From Saccharospirillaceae bacterium (GTDB taxonomy: Bacteria > Pseudomonadota > Gammaproteobacteria > Pseudomonadales > Oceanobacteraceae), in NCBI GenBank assembly GCA_022448365.1, contig JAKVCS010000003.1, positions 930,001-994,000 on the forward strand: 64,000 nucleotides of DNA. Direction: 5' to 3'. The notes under the pieces were generated by a model, which was given only the letters and a program-made list of their open reading frames with translations, had not been told where the DNA came from and did no database searches. Positions within the stretch are counted from its first letter, which is position 1. Every line of letters starts with the position of its first letter. Shown here in pieces: positions 34,683 through 43,111 of this stretch. Position numbers and translations under genes: made by a program.

Positions 34683-35000
34683 CTATAACGCGAAAATCGC
34701 TGCCATCAATCCAAGTAACATACTCAGTGCCGAAAGCCATAATATGCAACGATATTTGTTCAAAGCAATCAACTTAAATGGCCCGAGTAGAAACTGCGCA
34801 AACAAATGTACGCTTAGACCGAACCACGTTAGCGAAACCCAATAAGCCTCAGTTCCATGATATATAACTGTGCTTCCTCGCCCAACAAAGATTGCTTCTT
34901 CGTTTAACAAATGAAGTATTGTATGAAGTACTAATAAACTCGGAATAAGTATTCCAAAGATAACAGCATTAATTTTTACGTATCGAGGAATTAAGTTCAT
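34683..35000 (-). CDS. Small integral membrane protein, unknown
   Basis: This 105-residue protein has three likely membrane helices (about 9-30, 52-74, 84-104). I do not recognise a family. It is AT-rich relative to the flanking transporter genes, stands alone and is convergent with the ABC operon. There is no strong ribosome-binding site at the first ATG. Confidence 0.5.
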   Translation of the reverse strand: MNLIPRYVKINAVIFGILIPSLLVLHTILHLLNEEAIFVGRGSTVIYHGTEAYWVSLTWFGLSVHLFAQFLLGPFKLIALNKYRCILWLSALSMLLGLMAAIFAL

Positions 35001-35112
35001 TTACAGGCTATTTACCGTGACCATACAAGAGAGCAAATGATTGAAAATTGACCTTGCTTTCGTAGCGCTCAAACTATCATTTCAATCAATAGAAGACAAT
35101 TATTTGCAAGAT

Positions 35113-35412
35113 TCACTCTGAAACCAACCCCGCATCCCTGAAGCTATTAATAATCGACTCTGCCAATAGCTTATTAGCCAGCCCTGACGTCGCAGGCTCG
35201 GTTTGAATTTGTTGGATAACCGCTTTGGTCAGGCTATGCAGCCCGGGCAGATAGGGCACCAGTTGCTCGGCAGCAAACTGATGATTGAAGTGATAAGTTT
35301 GGCTGATGTTTTTCAGCAGTACCGCCAGAAACAGCCTGCTGTATTCATCACTGGAATGTGGGCTGTCACAGCGCTCAGCCGGAAACGGAATGACGTTACC
35401 TTCGTCGCTCAT
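35113..35412 (-). CDS. Small hypothetical protein
   Basis: This 99-residue soluble protein starts MSDEGNVIPFPAERC and has a predominantly helical remainder (LFLAVLLKNISQ, SLTKAVIQQIQT, LANKLLAESIINSF). GAGGAAG lies about six bases before the start, which supports real expression. No family is recognised. Its neighbours are a membrane protein of unknown function and a toxin-antitoxin pair, on the same strand. Confidence 0.55.
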   Translation of the reverse strand: MSDEGNVIPFPAERCDSPHSSDEYSRLFLAVLLKNISQTYHFNHQFAAEQLVPYLPGLHSLTKAVIQQIQTEPATSGLANKLLAESIINSFRDAGLVSE

Positions 35413-35517
35413 ACTTCCTCCTCACCTTCATGCTCCCGACCTCTTCGCCTTTAGGCACTCTTTCAGGCTACCACGAAGCAAATCGAGAATTCTGCTACAG
35501 ATAAATTCAGTATAAGC

Positions 35518-35808
35518 CTATTCCGGTAATTCCAGCTGCCTTTCGCTACGCCAGACCCGAATCAAAACGATCTCATCATTATGAAGAAGATAAACCACCC
35601 GAAACGGTGGATGGATTAATTCGCGAATATGCTGCGCTTCAAACTCAGGTACCACACGGCCTGATTCCGGATGCATTTTCAGCATTTCCAACTTGCGAAC
35701 AATATCTGTCACAAATTCCTGACCAACAGCAGGAACGCCCTGATCGCGGTAATAACGCTGAATGGCTTTTAAATCCTGCAACGCCGAATTGGCGATACGA
35801 ACATCCAT
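35518..35808 (-). CDS. ParE/RelE-family toxin
   Basis: This 96-residue protein fits the ParE/RelE toxin fold: N-terminal helices with ALQDLKAIQRYYRDQGVPAVGQEFV, then GRVVPEFEAQHIRELIHPPFRVVYLLHNDEIVLIRVWRSER, the beta-sheet core with the R-Y/F-RVVY signature and a terminal W-R-E pattern. ParE-type members poison DNA gyrase and RelE-type members cut mRNA on ribosomes; the sequence favours ParE. The gene starts three bases after the antitoxin stop. The pair is autoregulated through an operator upstream of the antitoxin. Confidence 0.85.
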   Translation of the reverse strand: MDVRIANSALQDLKAIQRYYRDQGVPAVGQEFVTDIVRKLEMLKMHPESGRVVPEFEAQHIRELIHPPFRVVYLLHNDEIVLIRVWRSERQLELPE

Positions 35809-35811
35809 TTA

Positions 35812-36078
35812 TTAGATTCCCAGTGCCGCCTTTGCATCTTCTAAGGAAACGGTATCGCCTTCTTTAACATCCATCAGCCCCTGAGCGACAGCTTTGACGA
35901 ACGCCAGTTCTTCAGCGGTTTTTTCGTATTCTTCCAACCCCTGAACCACGGCAACACCACGACCACGACTGGTTAGCAGCACGGGCCTGCTGGTTTCCTG
36001 AACATGGCCAACAACCTTACCGGGGTTAACCTTAAGGTCAGACAAAGGCACAACATCTTCTGAAAATTTAACAGCCAT
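35812..36078 (-). CDS. Phd/YefM-family antitoxin
   Basis: This 88-residue protein has the N-terminal Phd/YefM DNA-binding fold (VVPLSDLKVNPGKVVGHVQETSRPVLLTSRGRGVAVVQGLEEYE, about 9-52) and a C-terminal helical tail (about 53-88) that would wrap the toxin. It is the first gene of the module. It should neutralise the adjacent ParE-like toxin and, with it, repress the promoter. A perfect palindrome lies 32 bases upstream of the start. Confidence 0.88.
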   Translation of the reverse strand: MAVKFSEDVVPLSDLKVNPGKVVGHVQETSRPVLLTSRGRGVAVVQGLEEYEKTAEELAFVKAVAQGLMDVKEGDTVSLEDAKAALGI

Positions 36079-36109
36079 CTGATCTCTCCTGTAATAAGAC
36101 CAATAATTA

Positions 36110-36127
36110 GCACCTGTTAACAGGTGC
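36110..36127. promoter_or_regulatory. Perfect 18-bp palindrome, probable toxin-antitoxin operator
   Basis: GCACCTGTTAACAGGTGC is a perfect inverted repeat 32-49 bases upstream of the antitoxin start. Phd/YefM antitoxins bind such palindromes as dimers to repress their own operon. Confidence 0.65.
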
Positions 36128-36204
36128 GGTCAATCCAGCTGACAGCTTAAATACGACTGGCCAACCGTTTTCACCTCCTACCTTGGCACTTTTGACCCGC
36201 TTCA

Positions 36205-36228
36205 AGCCTACCTACCAGTAGGTAGGCT
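36205..36228. promoter_or_regulatory. 24-bp inverted repeat, probable TetR operator
   Basis: AGCCTACCTAC-CA-GTAGGTAGGCT is an 11-bp inverted repeat around two central bases, 56 bases upstream of the TetR-family gene. It probably controls that gene and the oxidoreductase behind it. Confidence 0.7.
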
Positions 36229-36283
36229 AATAGCCATTCAATAAACGATTGCACAAAGCAGCTAACGACGAATGAGTTGAACC

Positions 36284-36901
36284 ATGTCCGCGAACCACGC
36301 CACCGATATCAAACCCAGCTCCGCGCCAAACCGTAAGCAGCAGATCGTCGAGTTATCCGCCGATTTATTGCGCGAGAAAGGTTTCAGTGGTTTCAGCTAT
36401 CAGGATTTGGCTAAGGCATTAGGCATTAACAAAGCCAGTGTACACCACCATTTCGCTCAGAAGGTCGATCTGGGCTTGGCGCTGTGCGACTGGACTCAGG
36501 AGTGGCTGCAACAAGGGTTTGAGCATTTTGATGCCAGTAACCAGTCGCCACTCGAGAAGCTGAATCATTATCTGGCAACGGCTGCGCGTCATACTTTTAA
36601 TGAACAAAAGATTTGCCCGGTCAGTGCGTTAAACAGCGAACTGATGCGACTGCCGGAAGCCATGCAACAGCGGCTGGCGAAGTTAGCCACTTTCGAACTG
36701 AAATGGATTGAACAGGTTATTGCCAATACTCAGCAAGTTGGTGAATTAAAACCCATCGCCAGCCCGCAACAGATGGCCCAGCTGTTTATTCATAGCTGCA
36801 AAGGTGCGCTCTACTATGGTCGCTTACAGAACAACGTTGCAACCGGAAAGCAATATTTCCAGCACAGTATGGAATTATTAATTAATCAATGGCGCGACTA
36901 A
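36284..36901 (+). CDS. TetR/AcrR-family regulator of the old-yellow-enzyme gene
   Basis: This 205-residue protein has an N-terminal TetR helix-turn-helix (about 20-60; GFSGFSYQDLAKALGINKASVHHHF) and a C-terminal ligand domain with CPVSALNSELMRLPEAMQQRL (about 108-128), as in the LmrA/YxaF-like branch. A cysteine in that region could sense electrophiles, as in NemR-type regulators, but that is inference. It lies 54 bases before an ene-reductase gene on the same strand, with a strong inverted repeat upstream. Confidence 0.88.
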   Translation: MSANHATDIKPSSAPNRKQQIVELSADLLREKGFSGFSYQDLAKALGINKASVHHHFAQKVDLGLALCDWTQEWLQQGFEHFDASNQSPLEKLNHYLATAARHTFNEQKICPVSALNSELMRLPEAMQQRLAKLATFELKWIEQVIANTQQVGELKPIASPQQMAQLFIHSCKGALYYGRLQNNVATGKQYFQHSMELLINQWRD

Positions 36902-36955
36902 CGTGCCAACAAATAATTCGACAAAAACAGACCGAACAAAAAACAGGATATCGCT

Positions 36956-38071
36956 ATGACACATAACGCTGCTTTATTTCAGCCAATCGAATTAGGCCCA
37001 TTATCGTTAAAAAACCGCATCGTAATGGCGCCAATGACTCGTACTTATTCTCCGGGTAACGTTGCCAACGATATGGTGGCGGCTTATTACGCCAAACGTG
37101 CAGAAAACGAAGTAGGCCTGATTATTACCGAAGGTACCTGTGTCGGCCATAAAGCCGCTAACGGATATCCACGGGTGCCGTTTATTTATGGTGACGAAGC
37201 TTTAGCAGGCTGGAAAAAAGTGGTCGATGCGGTACACGCTAATGGCGGCAAAATTGCACCACAGCTGTGGCACGTCGGCGCCATTCGTAAAGAAGGTGTT
37301 GAGCCAGATGCGTCAGTACCGGGTTACAGCCCTTCCGGTTTGGTAAAGCCGGGCAAGGAAAATGGCGTCGCCATGAGCCAGGACGATATTAACGATGTGA
37401 TCGAAGCCTTTGCTCAGGCTGCAGAAGATTCGAAAAATATCGGATTTGATGCAGTAGAAGTTCACGGTGCTCACGGTTACCTGATCGATCAGTTCTTCTG
37501 GGAAGGTACCAACCAACGCGAAGACCAATACGGCGGTGATTTAGTCGCCCGTACTCGTTTTGCCTGTGAAATAGTTGCCGCCATTCGTGAACGTGTGGGT
37601 GAAGATTTCCCGATTATTTTCCGTTTCTCTCAATGGAAACAACAGGATTATGCCGCAAGTTTAGCGAATACGCCGGAAGAGTTAGAAGCTTTCCTGAAAC
37701 CACTGGTTGAAGCCGGAGTGGATATTTTCCATTGCTCTACTCGTCGTTTCTGGGAAAAAGAATTCGAAGGTTCGGATCTGAACCTGGCTGGCTGGACCAA
37801 AAAAATCACCGGTAAGCCGGCCATCACTGTGGGCAGCGTTGGTCTGAACGCCAGCTTTATCGACGAAGAAAAGAAAGACATGATCGACGCGTCCGGCGTA
37901 CAGACAACTTCTTTCGAAGAACTGAACCAGCGTATGAACGACGATGAGTTCGAACTGGTCGCGGTAGGTCGTGCCTTGTTACAAGATCCGGAATGGGTAT
38001 TAAAAATTAAAGGAGGTCGTTACGACGAACTGGAAGATTATTCCAAGCAATCGCTGATGCAGCTGGTCTAA
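36956..38071 (+). CDS. Old yellow enzyme family NADH:flavin oxidoreductase
   Basis: This 371-residue FMN-dependent TIM-barrel protein reduces activated C=C bonds or nitro compounds. Family markers: LKNRIVMAPMTR near 18-29, the substrate segment PQLWHVG near 101-107, and VEVHGAHGYLIDQFFWEGTNQREDQYGG near 163-190 with the His/His and Tyr of the active site. The AVGRALLQDPEW segment near the C-terminus binds the FMN phosphate. With the preceding TetR gene it forms a small stress or detoxification unit resembling nemR-nemA. A terminator follows. Confidence 0.92.
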   Translation: MTHNAALFQPIELGPLSLKNRIVMAPMTRTYSPGNVANDMVAAYYAKRAENEVGLIITEGTCVGHKAANGYPRVPFIYGDEALAGWKKVVDAVHANGGKIAPQLWHVGAIRKEGVEPDASVPGYSPSGLVKPGKENGVAMSQDDINDVIEAFAQAAEDSKNIGFDAVEVHGAHGYLIDQFFWEGTNQREDQYGGDLVARTRFACEIVAAIRERVGEDFPIIFRFSQWKQQDYAASLANTPEELEAFLKPLVEAGVDIFHCSTRRFWEKEFEGSDLNLAGWTKKITGKPAITVGSVGLNASFIDEEKKDMIDASGVQTTSFEELNQRMNDDEFELVAVGRALLQDPEWVLKIKGGRYDELEDYSKQSLMQLV

Positions 38072-38105
38072 TCACGTTTTTAACGGCAGCTTTAACGTCT
38101 CTGAG

Positions 38106-38128
38106 AGCACCCTGAAGGGGTGCTTTTT
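38106..38128 (+). terminator. Intrinsic terminator after the ene-reductase gene
   Basis: The stem GCACCC-TGAA-GGGGTGC is followed by TTTTT, 36 bases past the stop codon. Confidence 0.85.
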
Positions 38129-38309
38129 CGATAACAGGAATTGTATCGTCTGCACAGATGACAACTCTGTAATGTCCCCATCGATTCAATAACAACCATT
38201 TTAATAAGATTGATTAAAGGACAGCGTCATGCCTGAGGTGAAAACCCGAGCTGAAAGCCTGTGATTCTAAGCTATTGGCCGAGATGCACAGCAGAACCTG
38301 ATTACGCGT

Positions 38310-38909
38310 TTAAAACGCGGTCGTCGCAAAACTATCGCGCCGTGCCAAAGCCTGGCGCCACAGCGCGATATGGCCATAGTGTTTATTCACGCCCAACTGT
38401 GCCAAACGAAAATCGAGATAGTCCAGCGCTACAGCAACCGCAATATCTGCCAGGGTTAAATCGGTAGTTTGGTTGACTGCCAATACGGTATTTAATTGCT
38501 GTAAAGTGCGTTCAATCGCAGCAAAACGACGTTCACCCAGATAGGTGCTATTGATTTCATCGCCGTAATATTTGGCGTTGATAACGCTGTTAAAAGCCAT
38601 GTCCATCAGGCCGATGCCCAGACCCAATTGGGATAATTGCGCCGACGTTTTTACAGACAGATCCACCGATTCATCGGTACCAGTCAAGCCATTCAGCGTC
38701 TGGGCAATCAGCAAAGACTCTGAAATCGCAACGTTATCGTCCATTATCAGCGCCGGAATTCGCCCTACTGGATTAGCCACTAATAACATCGCGTCGTTAT
38801 TCCACGGATCAACCCACACCAGTTCAACCTGGGATTTCAGCCCTTTTTCCAACATCACAATCCGGGCAAAACGGGCATAGGGTGAAGTGGCATTAAGTAA
38901 TAGTTTCAT
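38310..38909 (-). CDS. Glutathione S-transferase family protein
   Basis: This 199-residue protein has a thioredoxin-like N-terminal domain (SPYARFARIVMLEKGL near 9-24; NPVGRIPALIMDD near 46-58 with the cis-Pro; ISES near 62-65 binding the glutathione carboxylate) and a helical C-terminal domain from about 85. The N-terminal Ser9 or Tyr11 could activate glutathione. It is similar to the YibF-like branch. It overlaps the upstream MFS transporter gene by 17 bases, so the two are translationally linked; both are divergent from a LysR regulator. Confidence 0.9.
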   Translation of the reverse strand: MKLLLNATSPYARFARIVMLEKGLKSQVELVWVDPWNNDAMLLVANPVGRIPALIMDDNVAISESLLIAQTLNGLTGTDESVDLSVKTSAQLSQLGLGIGLMDMAFNSVINAKYYGDEINSTYLGERRFAAIERTLQQLNTVLAVNQTTDLTLADIAVAVALDYLDFRLAQLGVNKHYGHIALWRQALARRDSFATTAF

Positions 38910-40089
38910 GGGATTTTCCTCTGCTTAATTCGCTGCAAGCGACCAATACAAAACCCGCAGCCATAATCATAGCGGCGATAACATATAACGACTGATAACT
39001 GCCCAGTTCCACAAACAAGGCCGACAGACCATAGCCGGACAACGCCTGAGCTAAAGCAAATACCGCCGTCGCCAATCCCCAGAATTTCTTGTGACTTGCT
39101 GCTCCCAGCCACTCGGCCAGCAGTGCAGAAGTTAATCCCACAACACCGGGAATCATGGCGCCCACTATGAATGACGACAACGAGCGGCTGATAAAATCGG
39201 GCAAAGCACTGCCAACCACTAGCAACGACAAAACAATGCCACTGGTTTTCGCCAGATAGGCGAATGCCAGTGCGTTTTTAATTCCCCAGCGTTGCGACGA
39301 CCAGCCAGCGATAAAAGGGCCACAACAGGCACCGATGCCAAAAATTAACCACTGTAACGATGCCGCCTGCATTCCTAATCGTTGTTCACGGGCGAGATAA
39401 TCCACCCAGAATAAGGTGTGTGGCACATACGCAATGGCATCCAGGCCGTAGGCCAGAATCACCAGCCACACTGGCCACATCATCCGCTTGTCGAGCTGAG
39501 CAGTGGCTTGGGTTTGTGATGGCACCCAATTCAGACGGCGGATACCGGACTCCCCCAACCACACCATCACAAGACAAGCGATGGCCAGTGCCACCCAGGT
39601 AACGGATAAACTCTGATGAATCAGCAAAGGCACCACGCTGGAGGCAATCACAGCGCCGATACCAATACCGGCAAATACCATGGCACCAATGCTGCCACGA
39701 CGCTCAACCGGTGCCTGGGCCAATGCCGCCGATGGCGCTAATACCATTAGCCATGCACCGGCAATGCCCGCCATAAAGCGCCAGAAGAAAAACCAGCTGA
39801 ACCAGCCCGGCAGTACACACAAAGCAAAACTGAGAAACACAGCGGCAAAACTCAAGCGCAGCAATAATGGGCTGCCAAAGCGCTGTGATAAACGGTGGGC
39901 GCTGATGGCACCACCGAGATAGCCCAACAGGTTCGCGGCCCCCAGATACACCGCCTGGCTGTCACTGAACCAACCCTGCTCCACCAGCTGGGGTAACAGC
40001 GGCGTATAAGCAAAGCGGGCGATGCCAACCCCGGCCAGCGTGGCAGCAATACCCAGTTGCAGAATGGCCAGATCGGCGCGTTTGATCAC
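38893..40089 (-). CDS. YbfB/YjiJ-family MFS transporter
   Basis: This 398-residue protein has about 12 membrane helices and the YbfB/YjiJ-type start GIARFAYTPLLPQLVEQGW near 22-40. The helix 2-3 loop is ISAHRLSQRFGSPLLLR. It is a major-facilitator exporter or importer of unknown substrate. Its gene precedes and overlaps the GST gene and is divergent from a LysR-type regulator, a common layout in which LysR controls an exporter that is induced by its substrate. Confidence 0.87.
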   Translation of the reverse strand: MIKRADLAILQLGIAATLAGVGIARFAYTPLLPQLVEQGWFSDSQAVYLGAANLLGYLGGAISAHRLSQRFGSPLLLRLSFAAVFLSFALCVLPGWFSWFFFWRFMAGIAGAWLMVLAPSAALAQAPVERRGSIGAMVFAGIGIGAVIASSVVPLLIHQSLSVTWVALAIACLVMVWLGESGIRRLNWVPSQTQATAQLDKRMMWPVWLVILAYGLDAIAYVPHTLFWVDYLAREQRLGMQAASLQWLIFGIGACCGPFIAGWSSQRWGIKNALAFAYLAKTSGIVLSLLVVGSALPDFISRSLSSFIVGAMIPGVVGLTSALLAEWLGAASHKKFWGLATAVFALAQALSGYGLSALFVELGSYQSLYVIAAMIMAAGFVLVACSELSRGKSHETIT

Positions 40090-40177
40090 TTCGACTCTCC
40101 CAAGACCTTATGCCTGATAGCTGAAGCTTCAGTGCGAATGCAGATTAAGTGTTAGCAGACTTCATTAGAAATGATTT

Positions 40178-40197
40178 ATAGTGATTTCAACTATCAC
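40178..40197. promoter_or_regulatory. Candidate LysR-type binding site in the divergent promoter
   Basis: ATAGT-GATTTCA-ACTAT is an interrupted inverted repeat of the T-N11-A form, and GTGAT/ATCAC repeat within it. It lies between the divergent MFS and LysR genes, about 60 bases before the LysR start. Confidence 0.5.
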
Positions 40198-40257
40198 TTA
40201 TCGTGATTTATCGATGCGTACCACCATCATGATTATCAACTCAGCAGGTCACACACA

Positions 40258-41121
40258 ATGGAACTTAAGTCGTTACGGTTATTTCTTGAAGCCGCCGAAA
40301 GTGGCAGTTTTGTTGCTGCCGCTGAGCGTGCCAATACTGTTCAATCGAACGTGACGGCGCATATCAAAAAGCTGGAAAGCGAACTAAATGCCAAACTGTT
40401 TGAGCGTAAAGGTGGCATCAGACTGACTGGCGCTGGTACAACCTTAGTCGACCATGCACGCAAGATATTAAGCAGCCACGATGATGTACTGGGGCTGTTT
40501 CAGCAACAACACAGCGCCAATAGCCGCTTACGCATCGCATCGATGGAAACCACCACCGCCATTCGTTTACCAGCGATTCTGGCGGCGTTTTATCAGCGTT
40601 ATCCCCAGGTCGATTTAACCGTGGAAACCAGCCCCAGTGCGCAGCTGGTAGAGCGTCTGATTAAAGGTGAGGCCGACGGCATTTTTGTCGCCGGAGAAAC
40701 CCGCCACTCGCAGTTCTATCATCAAAAAGTGTTCAGCGAGCAATTGGTGTTGGTTGGTCCGGGTGAATTCACCCACATACCTGCAGCAGAAGAATTACTA
40801 GAATCGGCTTTTCTGTCATTTCGCCAGGGGTGCAGCTATCGCCAGCGCATCGAATTATTTCTTGCGTCACAGGGCATTCACTCTACCCGTATTTTTGAAT
40901 TCGGCAGTATTGATGGCATGTTGGGTTGTGTCGCCGGGGGAATGGGTTATGCACTGATGCCACTATCAGTCGTTCTCTCTCACCAGGGGCGCTTTAATAT
41001 CGGCTATCAGGAGATAGCAGATGATATAGCTCTGGTTGATACATACTTCAGCACCGGCAACCCGCAAAGCTGGTCACCGGCGTTAAAACAATTTGTTGAA
41101 CTATTGCCGCGGCTTAAATAA
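40258..41121 (+). CDS. LysR-family transcriptional regulator
   Basis: This 287-residue protein has the LysR N-terminal winged helix-turn-helix (ELKSLRLFLEAAESGSFVAAAERANTVQSNVTAHIKKLE, about 2-40) and a periplasmic-binding-protein-like effector domain (about 85-285). It probably controls the divergent MFS-GST pair; the effector is unknown. Confidence 0.92.
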   Translation: MELKSLRLFLEAAESGSFVAAAERANTVQSNVTAHIKKLESELNAKLFERKGGIRLTGAGTTLVDHARKILSSHDDVLGLFQQQHSANSRLRIASMETTTAIRLPAILAAFYQRYPQVDLTVETSPSAQLVERLIKGEADGIFVAGETRHSQFYHQKVFSEQLVLVGPGEFTHIPAAEELLESAFLSFRQGCSYRQRIELFLASQGIHSTRIFEFGSIDGMLGCVAGGMGYALMPLSVVLSHQGRFNIGYQEIADDIALVDTYFSTGNPQSWSPALKQFVELLPRLK

Positions 41122-41224
41122 CCACAAACTGGCATAATGATTTGAATCAGACTTAACCAGTTTCCAGTGGTGGAGGTTCACTGAGCTGAGCCACGCAGGA
41201 TTGCCTGACAACGCGAGGCGAACA

Positions 41225-42313
41225 CTAACGCGCCACCCTATGATTGGGGTCGGCGAGAATACGTACCACCGGATTATGGCGATACACCCAGTCTTTGAGA
41301 CTGACACCGATCATTAAGCCAACCGCGAAGCCGCCAATATGCGCCCAGTAATCAACGCCCCCCGGCGAAGAGACCATAGCAATGATGTTATCCAGCACTA
41401 ACCAGAGGGCGAAATACCACAGCGGCGACAACTTTTTCTGAAATACCAGAAACATAAATGTCAGGCTGGCAAAACGGAACCAAATCAGATACATCCCAAA
41501 CAATGCCGCTATCGCACCGCTGGCACCCACGCTCATGATTGGGCTGTTCCAGTTCATCGCAACACTGATTACGCTGGCGCCAACACCACCTAATAAGTAA
41601 ACCAGTAAATAACGACTTCGCCCAAGGACGTCCTCCAGGTTATCGCCAATGACATAGAGAAAATACATGTTACCAATCAAATGCATAAACCCACCGTGCA
41701 GGAAGGTCGCAGTAAGTGGTGTCCACAATTCCATTCCCGCAGCCAGATCAGCCGGACGGCTGGCAAAGTGTTCGAATACCCAATAACGTGTATCGATAGA
41801 AAACGCGTAACTCAGAAAAATCAACGTATTCAGGATTAATAACATCCAGGTGACAATCGGAAAGCGATGCGGTTTCAGATTGTATTCAACCGGGAATCTG
41901 GCCAGTGCCTGAAACAACCAGGACTTTACCGATATTTTTTTATTCAGCTCGTCCAGAGCCGTACGAATACGCGGAGAGTGTTCGACTTTTTCCAGATCAG
42001 CGTGTTCTACCCAAACACCATCACACGCCACACACAGTTCCACATCGACATCAAAGTCAGTCAGCAACTGGTATTTATGCAGATGCTCGGGACAAGTTGG
42101 ACACAGGTGCTCTGTACGACCGTGTCTTTTTCCCAAAAATTGTTCGAAGTCGGCATCATCTTCACCGTTATCGACCGTAGAAAGCAGGCTGTTTAATTCG
42201 CCTTTTTCAAACCATGCCCCACCGCAACGACGACAGATATCAAGTTCTTCGCTGTGGTAGTGGGTAACCTGAAGTTGCTGGTTATCGCAGTGAGGACAAT
42301 ACTTATGACTCAT
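41225..42313 (-). CDS. Rhomboid intramembrane protease with two N-terminal zinc ribbons
   Basis: This 362-residue protein joins two zf-TFIIB-type zinc ribbons to a rhomboid domain. Ribbon 1: CPHC near 6-9 and CRRCGGAWFEKGEL near 27-40. Ribbon 2: CPTCPEHL near 71-78 and CVACDGVWVEHADL near 93-106. A membrane segment follows near 150-170. The rhomboid core has HLIGNMYFLYVIGDNLEDVLG near 211-231, catalytic Ser in SVGASGAIAALFG near 255-267 and catalytic His in VDYWAHIGGFAVGLMIG near 322-338. Rhomboids cut membrane proteins within the bilayer. The N-terminal ribbons would face the cytosol. The start overlaps the end of the upstream gene by 11 bases, so the two proteins may work together. Confidence 0.88.
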   Translation of the reverse strand: MSHKYCPHCDNQQLQVTHYHSEELDICRRCGGAWFEKGELNSLLSTVDNGEDDADFEQFLGKRHGRTEHLCPTCPEHLHKYQLLTDFDVDVELCVACDGVWVEHADLEKVEHSPRIRTALDELNKKISVKSWLFQALARFPVEYNLKPHRFPIVTWMLLILNTLIFLSYAFSIDTRYWVFEHFASRPADLAAGMELWTPLTATFLHGGFMHLIGNMYFLYVIGDNLEDVLGRSRYLLVYLLGGVGASVISVAMNWNSPIMSVGASGAIAALFGMYLIWFRFASLTFMFLVFQKKLSPLWYFALWLVLDNIIAMVSSPGGVDYWAHIGGFAVGLMIGVSLKDWVYRHNPVVRILADPNHRVAR

Positions 42314-42962
42314 GCTTCACCACAGCCTGATGATTAATATCCTTCTGTGCCGCATCAGCTGATGCATCAGTATTCGGTTGCTGTACACCTTTAATCTCAA
42401 CCACATTGACATCGTAGGCTTTTAAATATTCTTCCAGGTAGTCGGTGTTGGCCTTCAACTTGGGTAAAACGTGATTGCTCATGTTTGCCAGTTGCTGCTT
42501 CATCAGCTTACTGGCAAATGAAGGGCCGTAAGTAAACGATTCTCGCTTGGTGATGATGTCATCGACCTGAGCATAAAAACGACGGGTTTCGCCCAGGAAA
42601 TAACTCGGTGTTTCAAGTGTAGTCTGGGAGTATTTCATCGTTTCCCAGACGTAACGGCTGATTTTTGGTGAATTAGCTTTCAGAACATGTTCAGGGATAC
42701 CCCGTCCCAGATATTCTTTATCGTATTCAGTGAGAATCGCGACATTGTCCTGCAACTCTTCGTACAACGACTGTCGCAGAAAATAATTGTGCTGACGAGA
42801 AACCACATCGTCAAACAAAATGGCCTGATGTAAGCCTGCCTGAGCAGCCAGATAAACACCGGCAATGGTGGCAATAATCATAAGTACGTGACCAATCCAG
42901 AAACCTGAACTGGAGAGATCCTGGTGATTCATTTTTTTCTTAGGTCTGATTGCTTGTGCCAT
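42303..42962 (-). CDS. Single-helix membrane protein coupled to the rhomboid gene
   Basis: This 219-residue protein has a short basic start, one membrane helix (about 21-43, GFWIGHVLMIIATIAGVYLA) and a long extracytoplasmic helical domain rich in Tyr, Lys and Glu, followed by a polar tail. I do not recognise a family. Its 3' end overlaps the rhomboid gene by 11 bases. A single-pass protein translated with an intramembrane protease could be its substrate or partner; this is inference from position only. Confidence 0.6.
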   Translation of the reverse strand: MAQAIRPKKKMNHQDLSSSGFWIGHVLMIIATIAGVYLAAQAGLHQAILFDDVVSRQHNYFLRQSLYEELQDNVAILTEYDKEYLGRGIPEHVLKANSPKISRYVWETMKYSQTTLETPSYFLGETRRFYAQVDDIITKRESFTYGPSFASKLMKQQLANMSNHVLPKLKANTDYLEEYLKAYDVNVVEIKGVQQPNTDASADAAQKDINHQAVVKHES

Positions 42963-43057
42963 AACCTGTACCCTTTTGTTGAGGCCGACATACTAACAAA
43001 GTAAGTTATCAAGAAGAAAGTAAAATACGATTGCCGGAGCCGGCAGTGAAGCCGCCA

Positions 43058-43091
43058 TAAAAAATGCCGCCCACTTTGCAGGGGGCGGCAT
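43058..43091 (-). terminator. Intrinsic terminator of the crotonase gene
   Basis: Leftward, the 9-bp stem ATGCCGCCC with GGGCGGCAT around a 10-base loop is followed by TTTTTATGG. It lies about 20 bases past the stop. Confidence 0.8.
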
Positions 43092-43111
43092 CCCGGTGCT
43101 CTCAGAGTGCG

